Below are positions 7,863 through 16,500 of a DNA stretch of 64,000 nt, one piece after another. Position numbers and translations under genes: made by a program. Origin of the DNA: an uncultured Clostridia bacterium (lineage in GTDB: Bacteria; Bacillota; Clostridia; TANB77; CAG-508); assembly GCA_948852945.1 (NCBI GenBank), contig CAQPBJ010000005.1, positions 23,567 through 87,566 on the forward strand, in the 5' to 3' direction. The stretch's first letter is position 1; each line of letters begins with the position of its first letter. The notes under the pieces were generated by a model. That model had not been told where the DNA came from, did not search any database, and saw only the letters and a program-made list of their open reading frames with translations.

Positions 7863-9368
7863 TTATTTATCTAGTTTTTCCATTTCTTGATATAGCTTTT
7901 GATTTTCATTCTTTTTTTCAGTTGTTGTTTGTATTGCTTCTATTCTTTCACTATATTTATGATTAAATTTACTTTTTCTCTTTTTGCCTGATTTCTTCTT
8001 TTTTTCTAGTTTTTTCTTTTGTTTTCTTATTTTCTTTGATTCTTTCTTTTCTCTTTTCAATTCATCTTCTAAAACTGAATTTATAAGTAAATATTCTGGT
8101 GTACTTTCTTTGTCTCTGAATTTTAAATCATTACATATTAATTCTATGATTGATGATGCTATGGCGTCTGAGTCGTGTCTGATATATTCTCCTTCGATTT
8201 TTGATAAATGCTTATGAATAATTTTTATACCTTTTTTAGTTGCTTTGTCTATGTCTTGAAGTACTATGTCTTGTCCTTCTTGATTATATTTTCTAACATA
8301 TTCTGGAACAATTTCTCCTGTATCTGCAATACAGTAATCTATTATTTCTTTGCCAGTATGTGCAAATAGTGCTTCTAAGTGGTCTGTTATAGAGTAATTA
8401 TCTGTTTGACCTGGCTCTGTCATTATGTTTGATATATATATTTTTAATCCTTTACTTTCTTTAATTGTTTTTGAGATGTTTTTTACTAATAAGTTTGGTA
8501 ATACATCTGTATATAGGCTACCTGGTCCTATTATTATTGCATCAGCTTCTGAAATTGCTTCAATTACTCCTGGTGCTGCAATGCAATTTGATGGGCTTAT
8601 ATATATTCTTTGTATTTCCGTAACTTTATCATATGTAATTTGTGGAATTTTTTCTCTTCCTTCAACTAAAGTTCCATCCTTTAATTCAGCACATATTGTA
8701 AGTTTATCTAATGTTACTGGCATAACTTGTCCAGTAATATTTAATACTTCTGTACTCTTTTTTAATCCTACTGATGGAGAATCAAACATTTCATTCATTG
8801 CTGTTAGATAAATGTCTCCAAAATCAACTCCACTTAGTGCAGAATCTTTAAATTTGAAATGGAATAATTCTCTCATTAATTCTTCTTTATCTGAAAGAGC
8901 TACTATGCTGTCTTTTATTTCTCCATATGGTAAGTCTTCTTTGTCTAAATCAGACATTGTTACTATTGCTGTTATGTTATTTGTGTATTTTTTTAGGCCT
9001 CTTATAACTGTATTTATTCCGTTTCCTCCACCGATTACAACTACTTTTGGTCCTTCATCATACATGGTTTTATTGAAAATTAGTCCTTTAATATTTATAT
9101 TAGCTTTTTTTCCTTGTTTAGTTGATGTGTTATTTGCTTCAATTAGAATTTCTAATACACGTTTTTGCATATATATAAAGCCTATTACTATTGCTGTAAA
9201 TCCTCCTACAAATGATGCTACTATTTTTATTATTTCTTTTGGTCTTAGTATTTTTGCTTCAATTATGTTGGCAAATGCAAAACATGTTAAGCATACTCCT
9301 ACTAATATTAAAAATATCCATCTTTTTATTTTTGTTTTTGAATTAAACCAACTAAAAAATCCCTTCAT
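7863..9368 (-). CDS. yvcK: YvcK/CofD-like gluconeogenesis factor with N-terminal membrane segments
   Basis: 501 aa. Two hydrophobic segments (about residues 17-35 and 46-66) precede the CofD-like Rossmann domain. That domain begins VVVIGGGNGINTVIRGLKKY near residue 108, continues with VTMSDLDKEDLPYGEIKDS and IIGPGSLYTDVLPNLL, and ends in a lysine-rich tail (KKKLEKKKKSGKKRKSK). YvcK proteins bind UDP-sugars and are needed for cell shape and for growth on gluconeogenic carbon sources. The usual neighbours rapZ and whiA are absent here; murB lies directly upstream (16 bases), keeping the link to cell-wall precursor control. The N-terminal membrane anchor is common in clostridial versions. Confidence 0.9.
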   Translation of the reverse strand: MKGFFSWFNSKTKIKRWIFLILVGVCLTCFAFANIIEAKILRPKEIIKIVASFVGGFTAIVIGFIYMQKRVLEILIEANNTSTKQGKKANINIKGLIFNKTMYDEGPKVVVIGGGNGINTVIRGLKKYTNNITAIVTMSDLDKEDLPYGEIKDSIVALSDKEELMRELFHFKFKDSALSGVDFGDIYLTAMNEMFDSPSVGLKKSTEVLNITGQVMPVTLDKLTICAELKDGTLVEGREKIPQITYDKVTEIQRIYISPSNCIAAPGVIEAISEADAIIIGPGSLYTDVLPNLLVKNISKTIKESKGLKIYISNIMTEPGQTDNYSITDHLEALFAHTGKEIIDYCIADTGEIVPEYVRKYNQEGQDIVLQDIDKATKKGIKIIHKHLSKIEGEYIRHDSDAIASSIIELICNDLKFRDKESTPEYLLINSVLEDELKREKKESKKIRKQKKKLEKKKKSGKKRKSKFNHKYSERIEAIQTTTEKKNENQKLYQEMEKLDK

Positions 9369-9384
9369 TTGATTCTCCTTAATA

Positions 9385-10272
9385 TTATAATATAATTACT
9401 TCTTGTTCTAAATCTTTATTAAATTTTTCTTTAATTACTTTTTTTGTATATTTTATTAATTTTTCTATATCTTCGGCTGTCGCATTTCCAGTATTTACTA
9501 TGAACCCTGCATGCTTTTCTGAAATCATTGCTCCTCCAATTTTATATCCTTTTAGTCCTGCTTTATCTATAAGTGATGCTGGTATGCAATCTTCTTTTCT
9601 TTTAAAAATACTTCCTGCATTTGGCATGTCTAATGGTTGTTTTTCTTTTCTTGCATCTGACATTTGATTCATTTTTTCTTTTATTTCTTCTTTGGTTCCT
9701 TCTTGAATTTTGAAAGTACTTCCGATTATTATCCATTTTTTTTGAAAAAATATGCTATTTCTATATGAGAAATTATGTTCATTGTTTTCAATTTTTACTA
9801 TATTATATTTTTCGTCTAAATATGTTGTATTTACTAATATATCTTTTATTTCTGAGTTATAGGCTCCAGCATTCATTTTTACTGCTCCACCGACAGTTCC
9901 TGGTATTCCTGATAAAAATTCAAATCCTTTTATTTTGTTTCTATAAGCAAAGTTTGATAAAAGAGCAACTGGTATTCCTGCTCCTGCTGCTATTTTTTCT
10001 TTTTCAATATTTAAATGCCTAAAATTTAGTTTTATTATTATACCTCTAAAGCCTTCATCTTTTATTATTGTGTTTGTTCCATTCCCTAAAATATATGTTT
10101 TCATTTTCATTTGTTTAGCTAATTTTAGGATATATATTAATTCAGAAACATCATCTACTTCTATAAAAAAGTCTGCTGTTCCTCCAACTTTAAAAGAAGT
10201 ATGTTTACTCATATCTTCATTTATATGTATGTTTTTTTCTGGAATTCCTCTAGCTATATCTTCATAAATCAT
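9385..10272 (-). CDS. murB: UDP-N-acetylenolpyruvoylglucosamine reductase
   Basis: 295 aa. MurB reduces UDP-GlcNAc-enolpyruvate to UDP-MurNAc with NADPH and FAD in peptidoglycan synthesis. Visible motifs are the FAD-binding YILGNGTNTIIKDEGF, GFEFLSGIPGTVGGAVKMN, the SYRNSIF segment (catalytic Ser and Tyr region), PNAGSIFKRK and SEKHAGFIVNTGNAT. The length and C-terminus (LEQEVIIL) are normal. It is transcribed with yvcK, and the prepilin-like gene lies 9 bases upstream, so a small operon 10737-7863 or longer is likely. Confidence 0.95.
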   Translation of the reverse strand: MIYEDIARGIPEKNIHINEDMSKHTSFKVGGTADFFIEVDDVSELIYILKLAKQMKMKTYILGNGTNTIIKDEGFRGIIIKLNFRHLNIEKEKIAAGAGIPVALLSNFAYRNKIKGFEFLSGIPGTVGGAVKMNAGAYNSEIKDILVNTTYLDEKYNIVKIENNEHNFSYRNSIFFQKKWIIIGSTFKIQEGTKEEIKEKMNQMSDARKEKQPLDMPNAGSIFKRKEDCIPASLIDKAGLKGYKIGGAMISEKHAGFIVNTGNATAEDIEKLIKYTKKVIKEKFNKDLEQEVIIL

Positions 10273-10281
10273 ATAAGCCTC

Positions 10282-10737
10282 CTATTTAATGTATAGCTCA
10301 TGTTTCTTTTTGTCTACATTTATTGTTTTTTTGCTCAAATTGAAACACTCACCAGTTTTATAATTTACTATATATTCATCCTCACTATTATTTATACCTA
10401 TTACTTTTAAGCTGTCTTTGTCTAGTTTATAATAATTTTCTTCCTTTGATGATGGATTTGTTATTTCCCAACTGTTTTCTTTTAATGTATTCATTTCTGT
10501 TCCTGTTGCTGTTTTCCCAACTAAAAAACTTTCATTTCCTGTCATTTTATATTGTTCATAACGTTCATATACTGCATGTTGTACTACTTCTAAATCTGAT
10601 AGTAGTTTTTTTTGTTTACTATATTCAGCTCCGTTTATGGTATATCTTATTACAATTGATGCTATTATCGCTAAAACTATTATTGTTATTACTAATGATA
10701 ACATTGTTATGCCTTCTTCTTTTTTTATCTTTTGCAT
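10282..10737 (-). CDS. Prepilin-like protein with type IV N-terminal methylation-type segment
   Basis: 151 aa. It begins MQKIKKEEG followed by ITMLSLVITIIVLAIIASIV, the charged-leader, glycine, hydrophobic-helix pattern of type IV pilin or pseudopilin precursors, although the +5 glutamate of classical pilins is missing. The rest is a small hydrophilic domain with YERYEQYKMTGNESF. It could be a pseudopilin of a secretion or competence system, but no pilus genes adjoin it. A promoter at 10769-10797 precedes it. The VWA protein at 35880 has the same N-terminus style. Confidence 0.65.
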   Translation of the reverse strand: MQKIKKEEGITMLSLVITIIVLAIIASIVIRYTINGAEYSKQKKLLSDLEVVQHAVYERYEQYKMTGNESFLVGKTATGTEMNTLKENSWEITNPSSKEENYYKLDKDSLKVIGINNSEDEYIVNYKTGECFNLSKKTINVDKKKHELYIK

Positions 10738-10768
10738 GGTATATTTCTCCTTTTATAAAGATGTGTTT

Positions 10769-10797
10769 ATCATATCATTATTCGTTATATTTTACAA
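10769..10797 (-). promoter_or_regulatory. Sigma-A-type promoter for the prepilin-murB-yvcK genes
   Basis: On the minus strand: TTGTAA, 17-base spacer, TATGAT, about 30 bases before the SD AAAGGAG of the gene at 10737. It lies after the terminator of the glycosyltransferase gene. Confidence 0.6.
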
Positions 10798-10803
10798 GAA
10801 AAT

Positions 10804-10845
10804 AAACTAAAAAAATGAAGGTTTAGTCCTTCATTTTTTAGTTTA
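10804..10845 (-). terminator. Terminator after the glycosyltransferase gene
   Basis: Inverted repeat AAACTAAAAAATGAAGG / CCTTCATTTTTTTAGTTT with a 6-base loop. It overlaps the last bases of the gene that stops at 10843 and is followed by T-rich sequence. Confidence 0.75.
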
Positions 10846-12066
10846 AATGTCATTTATTTTTACATCTCTTTTATGTTCGATTTTTTCCCACTTTGTATTT
10901 GGTTTTATCATACATTTTATATTAATAGCCAGCCATGTAATCATAAATATTGGATACATTAATATTCCTTTAACCATAGGTTTTATTGGTCTTTTTTCTA
11001 TAATTAGTGTAAACACTGCTGCTAGTACTGGTGCAAAAAGTGTTGTAGCCATATATTTTGCATAATTAAATATCAATGCTCCTAATGTCATTTCCCCACC
11101 AATAAATACCACTGTATTTAATACTAATAATAAGATTGTTACTACCATCATTGGAATTCCCATTAAATATAAAAATCCATCAAAGTTCATTAATGTTCTA
11201 TATTCTGCTACTCCTTTAGCTAAATCTTTTGTATAATATTTCATACATTGTATATGTCCAACTGTCCATCTTGATCTTTGTGACCAACTTTGCTTAAATT
11301 CTGTTGGTTGTTCATCATAGACTATAGCGTCTGTTGCCCAACCTAATTTTCTTCCTTTGGCAATATTTTTTAATGAAAATTCTATATCTTCTGTTAATGT
11401 TATAGTATTCCATCCTGTTGGCTTTATCAAATTAAAATCTACCATAAATCCTGTTCCATTTATTAATGGTGATAATCCTAAATTATATCTTGCTAAATGG
11501 TAAAATCTATTCATCATCCAATAGAATAGTGCGTATCCTGCTGATATCCAGCTGTCTGATGGGTTTTTAATATCTCTATATCCTTGAACAATTTCTTCTC
11601 CTTGGCATAGTTTTTTGTTCATTGCATTTAAAAAGTTTTTATCTACTACATTATCAGCATCAAATACGCAAAATGCATCATAGTCTGCATCTTCTTTGAT
11701 TTTTTGATTTAAAAACCATTGAAGTGCAAATCCTTTTGTTTTATTATGTTCGTCAAATCTTTCATATACAATAGCTCCTAAATCTTTTGCAATTTGTGCT
11801 GTATTATCTGTACAATTATCTGCTATTACATAAATATCATATAGTTCGTTTGGATAATCTAATGCTTGCAAGCTTTCAACTAGGTTTCCAATTACTGCTG
11901 ATTCGTTGTGTGCTGGTAATATCATCATGAATTTGTGTTTTTTGTCTTTTATTAATGGTTTTTCTTTAAATTGAATTAGTGCGCATGCACTTATAATTAG
12001 TTGATATAACCAATATATTACTATAATCCATCCTATTGCTTGTTGAAGTATATAAATATATTTCAT
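10843..12066 (-). CDS. Membrane glycosyltransferase family 2
   Basis: 407 aa. An N-terminal membrane segment (residues 8-30), then a GT-A domain: MMILPAHNESAVIGNLVESL, the metal-binding FDADNVVDKNF, the TLTEDIEFSL acceptor motif (ED) and QRSRWTVGH, the QxxRW motif of processive synthases. Three or four C-terminal membrane helices follow (from about residue 295). This is the architecture of BcsA/IcaA-like enzymes that make and export beta-linked polysaccharides. The sugar cannot be read from sequence. It is a single gene ending in its own terminator, 17 bases after the pnp stop, so possibly co-transcribed with pnp. Confidence 0.85.
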   Translation of the reverse strand: MKYIYILQQAIGWIIVIYWLYQLIISACALIQFKEKPLIKDKKHKFMMILPAHNESAVIGNLVESLQALDYPNELYDIYVIADNCTDNTAQIAKDLGAIVYERFDEHNKTKGFALQWFLNQKIKEDADYDAFCVFDADNVVDKNFLNAMNKKLCQGEEIVQGYRDIKNPSDSWISAGYALFYWMMNRFYHLARYNLGLSPLINGTGFMVDFNLIKPTGWNTITLTEDIEFSLKNIAKGRKLGWATDAIVYDEQPTEFKQSWSQRSRWTVGHIQCMKYYTKDLAKGVAEYRTLMNFDGFLYLMGIPMMVVTILLLVLNTVVFIGGEMTLGALIFNYAKYMATTLFAPVLAAVFTLIIEKRPIKPMVKGILMYPIFMITWLAINIKCMIKPNTKWEKIEHKRDVKINDI

Positions 12067-12083
12067 ATTATATTTCCTTCTTT

Positions 12084-14213
12084 CTATTCTTCTACTTTGC
12101 TTTCTTCCTCTTTTTCTTCGTTATATCTCATAGTTAAATTAATTCTTCCTTGATCATCTATTTCTGTTACTTTTACCATAACTTCTTGACCTACTTTTAG
12201 GAAGTCTTCAACATTTTCTACTCTTTCTTTTGTAATTTTTGATTTGTGAACAAGTCCTTCTTTTCCGCCTCCAACTGCAACGAAAGCTCCGAATGTCATA
12301 ATTTTAGTAACTGTTCCTTTATATATTTGTCCTGCTTCTATTTCTCTTGCTATTTCATCTATCATTTCTAATGCACGTGGTCCGTTACTTCCTTCTGTAG
12401 AATAAATAAATACTGTTCCATCTTCTTCAATGTCAATTTTTACTCCTGTTTCATCAATAATCTTATTAATCATTTTTCCACCAGGTCCAATTACATCTTT
12501 TATTTTGTCTACACTTATTTTTGTGTTAATTATTTTTGGAGCATATTTTGAAGTTTCTTTTCTTGGCTCAGAAATTACTGGCATCATTATATCTTCTAAT
12601 ATGTGTTTTCTAGCAACTTTTGTTCTTTCAAAAGCTTCTGCTATTATATCATATGATAATCCATCAACTTTGATATCTACTTGTATTGCTGTTATTCCTT
12701 TTTCTGTTCCTCCTACTTTAAAGTCCATATCTCCAAAGAAATCTTCAATTCCTTGAATATCTGTAAGCATAACATAATTTTTGTCATCGTTAGGATCTGT
12801 TACTAACCCTGTTGAAATACCTGCAACAGGTCTTTTTATTGGAACTCCTGCAGCCATTAATGCTAATGTACTTCCACATATGCTTGCTTGAGATGTTGAA
12901 CCATTTGAAGATAATACTTCTGATACACATCTAATTGCATATGGGAATTCTTCTTTTGATGGTAATACTGGTACTAATGCTTTTTCAGCTAATGCTCCGT
13001 GTCCAACTTCTCTTCTACCTGGTCCACGTGATGTTCTAGCTTCTCCTACGCTGTATGGTGGGAAATTATATTGGTGCATATATCTTTTTGATTCTTCTTC
13101 ATCTATTCCATCTAACATTTGCTCTTCACTAATCATACCTAGTGTAGCTACTGTTAATACTTGTGTTTGACCTCTTGTAAACATTCCACTTCCATGTACT
13201 CTAGGTAATAAATCTATTTCACATGATAATGGTCTTATTTCATCTAATGCTCTTCCATCAACTCTTTTATGTTCATCAAATATTAAACTTCTTACTGCTT
13301 TCTTTTCTAATTTATATAAAACTTCTCCTATCTCTTGAGAATGTTCTGCTACAAATTCTTCTCCATGTTTTTCTGTTAAATATGTTTTTACGTCTTCTGC
13401 TAATGCATCCATTCTATTATCAATAACTGTTTTGTCTTTATCTTGTACGTCTGTTTTCATTCTGTCAGCAAATTCTTTTGAAACTTCTTCAAATATTTCT
13501 TCATTTACTGCGAAAGATTTATATTCAAATTTTGGTTTTCCTATTTCGTCTTTCATTTTTTGAATAAATTCGCACATTTTCTTTATCTCGATATGTGCTG
13601 TTTTGATTGCTTCTAACATAACATCATCTGGAACTTCGTTAGCTCCTGCTTCAATCATTGCGATTTTATCTATTGTTCCTGCAACTGTTAATGTTAAATC
13701 TGATTTTTCTCTTTCTGCTACTGTTGGATTTATAATTATCTTTCCATCTACTAGTCCAACATTAACTGCTGCTGTAGGTCCACCAAATGGTATATCAGAA
13801 ATTGATAAAGCTGCTGATGCTCCTATCATAGCTGCAACTTCTGGTGAATTATCTTGTTCTACTGACATTACAGTAGCAACAACACATACATCATTTCTAA
13901 AGTCTTTTGGAAATAGAGGTCTTAATGGTCTATCAATTGCTCTTGATGTTAATATTGCTTTGTCTCCTGGTTTTCCTTCTCTTTTTGTGAATCCTCCTGG
14001 GATTTTTCCAACTGAATATAATTTTTCTTCAAAATCAACTGATAATGGGAAAAAGTCTATTCCTTCTTTTGGTTCTTTTGAAGCTACTACATTTACTAGT
14101 ACTACTGTTTCACCATATCTTACTAGTACGCTCCCATTGGCTAATCCTGCCATTTTTCCTGTTTCAAATGATATTTTTCTTCCTGCTAATTCTGTTTCAT
14201 AAATTTTAAACAT
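12084..14213 (-). CDS. pnp: Polyribonucleotide nucleotidyltransferase
   Basis: 709 aa, full length. PNPase degrades RNA 3'-5' with phosphate. It has two RNase PH domains (first with GGFTKREGKPGDKAILTSR, second with RVDGRALDEIRPLSCE and SNGSTSQASICGSTLALMA), a KH domain (IKDVIGPGGKMINKIIDETG, about residues 555-575) and an S1 domain (GQIYKGTVTKIMTFGAFVAV, about 622-641). The downstream position to rpsO is conserved across bacteria. The interval to rpsO carries a terminator and a family-2 palindromic repeat rather than a short spacer. Confidence 0.97.
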   Translation of the reverse strand: MFKIYETELAGRKISFETGKMAGLANGSVLVRYGETVVLVNVVASKEPKEGIDFFPLSVDFEEKLYSVGKIPGGFTKREGKPGDKAILTSRAIDRPLRPLFPKDFRNDVCVVATVMSVEQDNSPEVAAMIGASAALSISDIPFGGPTAAVNVGLVDGKIIINPTVAEREKSDLTLTVAGTIDKIAMIEAGANEVPDDVMLEAIKTAHIEIKKMCEFIQKMKDEIGKPKFEYKSFAVNEEIFEEVSKEFADRMKTDVQDKDKTVIDNRMDALAEDVKTYLTEKHGEEFVAEHSQEIGEVLYKLEKKAVRSLIFDEHKRVDGRALDEIRPLSCEIDLLPRVHGSGMFTRGQTQVLTVATLGMISEEQMLDGIDEEESKRYMHQYNFPPYSVGEARTSRGPGRREVGHGALAEKALVPVLPSKEEFPYAIRCVSEVLSSNGSTSQASICGSTLALMAAGVPIKRPVAGISTGLVTDPNDDKNYVMLTDIQGIEDFFGDMDFKVGGTEKGITAIQVDIKVDGLSYDIIAEAFERTKVARKHILEDIMMPVISEPRKETSKYAPKIINTKISVDKIKDVIGPGGKMINKIIDETGVKIDIEEDGTVFIYSTEGSNGPRALEMIDEIAREIEAGQIYKGTVTKIMTFGAFVAVGGGKEGLVHKSKITKERVENVEDFLKVGQEVMVKVTEIDDQGRINLTMRYNEEKEEESKVEE

Positions 14214-14225
14214 GTTTCCTCCTTG

Positions 14226-14440
14226 ATTTTTCCCTTCGATACATAGAAATCAGATTTAAATACACAGCTTATAAAAATAATTGCATCTTGCTTCGTTAAA
14301 ATTAAAATTTAAAATCCTCATGTACCTATGTACACTCCGGTATTTAAATTTTAATTTTGCCTAGCAATATACTAATTCTTTTTACAAGCATTAACTTTTA
14401 CTTGTATACTTAAATCTAACGTCTATCATCGTCGGGATAT
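14226..14440. repeat. Family-2 nested-palindrome repeat, copy 1 (between rpsO and pnp)
   Basis: Fills the 274-base gap. An inner inverted repeat (AAAATTAAAATTTAAAA with TTTAAATTTTAATTTT) encloses TGTACCTATGTAC. Outside it lie TGCATCTTGCTTCGTT on one side and TGCCTAGCAATA on the other, then further matching arms (AGATTTAAATACACAG / TGTATACTTAAATCT and CGATACATAG / CTATCATCG). The boxes GCATCTTGC, GTACnnnnGTAC and TGCCTAGCAATA recur in copy 2 at 52866, whereas the arms are different sequences. Confidence 0.75.
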
Positions 14441-14458
14441 TTTAAAAAATATATAAAA

Positions 14459-14484
14459 AAGGCGTAGCTTTATAGCTACGCTGT
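14459..14484 (-). terminator. rpsO terminator
   Basis: GCGTAGCTTTATAGCTACGC, a perfect stem with flanking T/A runs, directly after the rpsO stop at 14488. Confidence 0.85.
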
Positions 14485-14487
14485 TTT

Positions 14488-14760
14488 TTATTTTCTTAAA
14501 GATAACTTTTGAGCTATATCTCTGTATCTTTGAATGTCTTTTTTTGCTAAATAGTTAAGTAAATTTCTTCTTTTACCTACCATTTTTAAAAGTCCTCTTC
14601 TTGAATGATTATCTTTTTGATGAACTTTTAAGTGTTCTGTTAGTTCAGCGATTCTTTCTGTTAAAAGAGCTATTTGAACTTCTGGTGAACCAGTATCGTT
14701 TTCTTCTCTTTTATAAGTGTTAATTATTTCTTGTTTTCTTTCTTTAGTCATAGCACTCAC
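14488..14760 (-). CDS. rpsO: 30S ribosomal protein S15
   Basis: 90 aa, full length. S15 binds 16S rRNA in the platform early in 30S assembly. Family signatures are visible: DTGSPEVQIALLTERIAELT, HSRRGLLKMVGKRRNLLNYL and YRDIAQKLSLRK. Strong SD (AGGAGGTAGTGAG) just upstream. It lies upstream of pnp as usual. Intact, with no CGG. Confidence 0.98.
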   Translation of the reverse strand: MSAMTKERKQEIINTYKREENDTGSPEVQIALLTERIAELTEHLKVHQKDNHSRRGLLKMVGKRRNLLNYLAKKDIQRYRDIAQKLSLRK

Positions 14761-14938
14761 TACCTCCTTTTTATTATTTGCCAGTTACTGAGTCATGAGT
14801 AGGTTTTCCTCAAAACTAAGTAATGGTAATTTAAACGCAGTACTATTTTACTATACTTTACCTTTAAATGCAAGTGTTTATTATATTTTTTCGTGTAAAT
14901 ATCGTAGTTTTAGATTTTATCTTATTTTTCTCTAAATC

Positions 14939-14973
14939 AAAGAAAGTATCCGTATATTAGACACTTTCTTTTT
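14939..14973 (-). terminator. Terminator of the 17709-14980 operon
   Basis: AAAGAAAGT and ACTTTCTTT arms around a short AT-rich loop, followed by a T run, just after the stop at 14980. Confidence 0.7.
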
Positions 14974-14979
14974 TTATGT

Positions 14980-15936
14980 TTATTCTGTTTTAGTTTCTTC
15001 TTTGCTATCAACTTTATATTTGTTATGATGTTTTTGAGCTAAAGCTCTTTCCAATTTATTTTTTGCTTCTTCTGTTAAGTCTGGTGCATACTCTAAACAA
15101 TAACATATATATTTTGCACTTCCGTTTTGAATTACTCTATCTATTATTGGTGTTTTATCTTTCATATCTACTGATACAGCAAATTCGTATAAACATATTG
15201 ATTCATCTTTTGCAACTTCTAATTCAGCTTCTGCTAATAATTCTATTGCTTGTCTTAGGCTTTGAACATTTAGTCCTTGTGAATGATGTTCAATTATGTA
15301 TTGTAAATAATTTGCTAGTTCGTTTATGCTATATGCTTTTTTTCTTCTTTCTTCTTCATTTTCTTCTGACATTCCTATTACATTTTTTATTAAACTTGGG
15401 ATATCTTTTTTATCTTCTGGTTTTACTGTCTCTAAACTTTTTGGAAAATAATAATAGCTTTCAGCTTCCTCTAAGCGTTCTTTATATTCTGGTCTTTCAG
15501 TTACTTTTAAAGATTCATATTCTTCATCTGTAGATAGTTGTTTTATGTATTTCGCATTTTTGGTGTCATATAAAGCTTGTAACATGCTTTCTTGATCTAC
15601 TCCTTCTATATAAACTAAAGAATACATCATAAGTTTTGCATTTCCGCTTTCTTTAACTGCTTCTTCAAATCTTTTTAAATCAAAATCTTGTACTCCCATG
15701 TCTGTTAATAAATACATAAATTCATATGAGTGTATTATGTCTCCAATTTCAAGCATTGCATCTTCAAACAATTTTAAATATTCTCGTCTTTGTACTTTAC
15801 TAACATTCTCTACAAAATCACATATATAATATGGATCTCTTGTATCTAAAATTTTACTTACAGTTTCTCTTAAAATATTTTCATCATTTGTATTGTTGCA
15901 TAATCCTATCGCTTGTAATGCTTCGATTGGTTTCAT
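14980..15936 (-). CDS. Unknown helical protein, third gene of the HTH-led operon
   Basis: 318 aa, cytoplasmic, predicted all-helical: repeated 30-40 residue helical units such as DPYYICDFVENVSKVQRREY, FEEAVKESGNAKLMMYSLVY and IDRVIQNGSAKYICYCLEY resemble HEAT/ARM-type or TPR-like repeats without a clean consensus. The phrases SGNAKLMMYS and NGSAKYICYC look like internal repeats. No catalytic motif was recognised. The ATG is 1 base after the YgjV-like gene. The two upstream genes and the operator repeats suggest a regulated function, unknown. Confidence 0.6.
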   Translation of the reverse strand: MKPIEALQAIGLCNNTNDENILRETVSKILDTRDPYYICDFVENVSKVQRREYLKLFEDAMLEIGDIIHSYEFMYLLTDMGVQDFDLKRFEEAVKESGNAKLMMYSLVYIEGVDQESMLQALYDTKNAKYIKQLSTDEEYESLKVTERPEYKERLEEAESYYYFPKSLETVKPEDKKDIPSLIKNVIGMSEENEEERRKKAYSINELANYLQYIIEHHSQGLNVQSLRQAIELLAEAELEVAKDESICLYEFAVSVDMKDKTPIIDRVIQNGSAKYICYCLEYAPDLTEEAKNKLERALAQKHHNKYKVDSKEETKTE

Positions 15937-15937
15937 A

Positions 15938-16489
15938 TTATTTTTCCTTTCTTTTTATATTTTTCTTTTCTATTATGTAGCCAGATATAGAGCATATTAA
16001 AAGTATTCCTTCTAGTATGATACCAAATATCGACTTAACATAGCTATTGTATATTACCCATAATATTCCTACTGGTATACCTAATAATTTATAAACTTTT
16101 GTATCTTTTTGGCATACTGAGTATGTATACACCATTGTTGCAAAAATTGATAGCAAACTTAATACTCCTTCATATGTAAATATGGCTGATATAATACATA
16201 ATATGTAAACACTTATAAGAACAATTATGTCTAGTTTTGCCATTTTGTCTTTTTTTCCATTTTTCTTTTCATCGATTATAAATACGATGTTTCTTATAAC
16301 TGCTATAATGCACATAAGTAGTCCGCTCCAAGCATTAAGCAAAAGATATGCTATTCCATTTGCAATCATTGATAAAAAGCTCACAATTAAAATACTCTTT
16401 CTATCTTTTAAATAGTAAGTTAAGCTCATAAGAGCATACATAATAATGGTAAATATTTGCGAAACAATATATGTAACTGTTAATTCCAT
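15938..16489 (-). CDS. YgjV-like integral membrane protein
   Basis: 183 aa, five to six membrane segments from residue 5 on, with a cytoplasmic lysine-rich tail (IIEKKNIKRKEK). The pattern (small polytopic protein, NAWSGLLMCIIAVIRNIVFI, LGIPVGILWVIYN) matches the YgjV inner membrane family of unknown function. It lies between the HTH protein (12-base gap) and the helical-repeat protein (1-base gap), clearly one transcript. Confidence 0.7.
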   Translation of the reverse strand: MELTVTYIVSQIFTIIMYALMSLTYYLKDRKSILIVSFLSMIANGIAYLLLNAWSGLLMCIIAVIRNIVFIIDEKKNGKKDKMAKLDIIVLISVYILCIISAIFTYEGVLSLLSIFATMVYTYSVCQKDTKVYKLLGIPVGILWVIYNSYVKSIFGIILEGILLICSISGYIIEKKNIKRKEK

Positions 16490-16500
16490 TTTACTCTCCT

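Noticed and set aside
8812..9372. 186-codon open frame on the + strand
   Set aside because: Antisense shadow of yvcK; no SD, no family, and typical of AT-rich genes read on the opposite strand.
13603..14202. 199-codon open frame on the + strand
   Set aside because: Antisense shadow of pnp.
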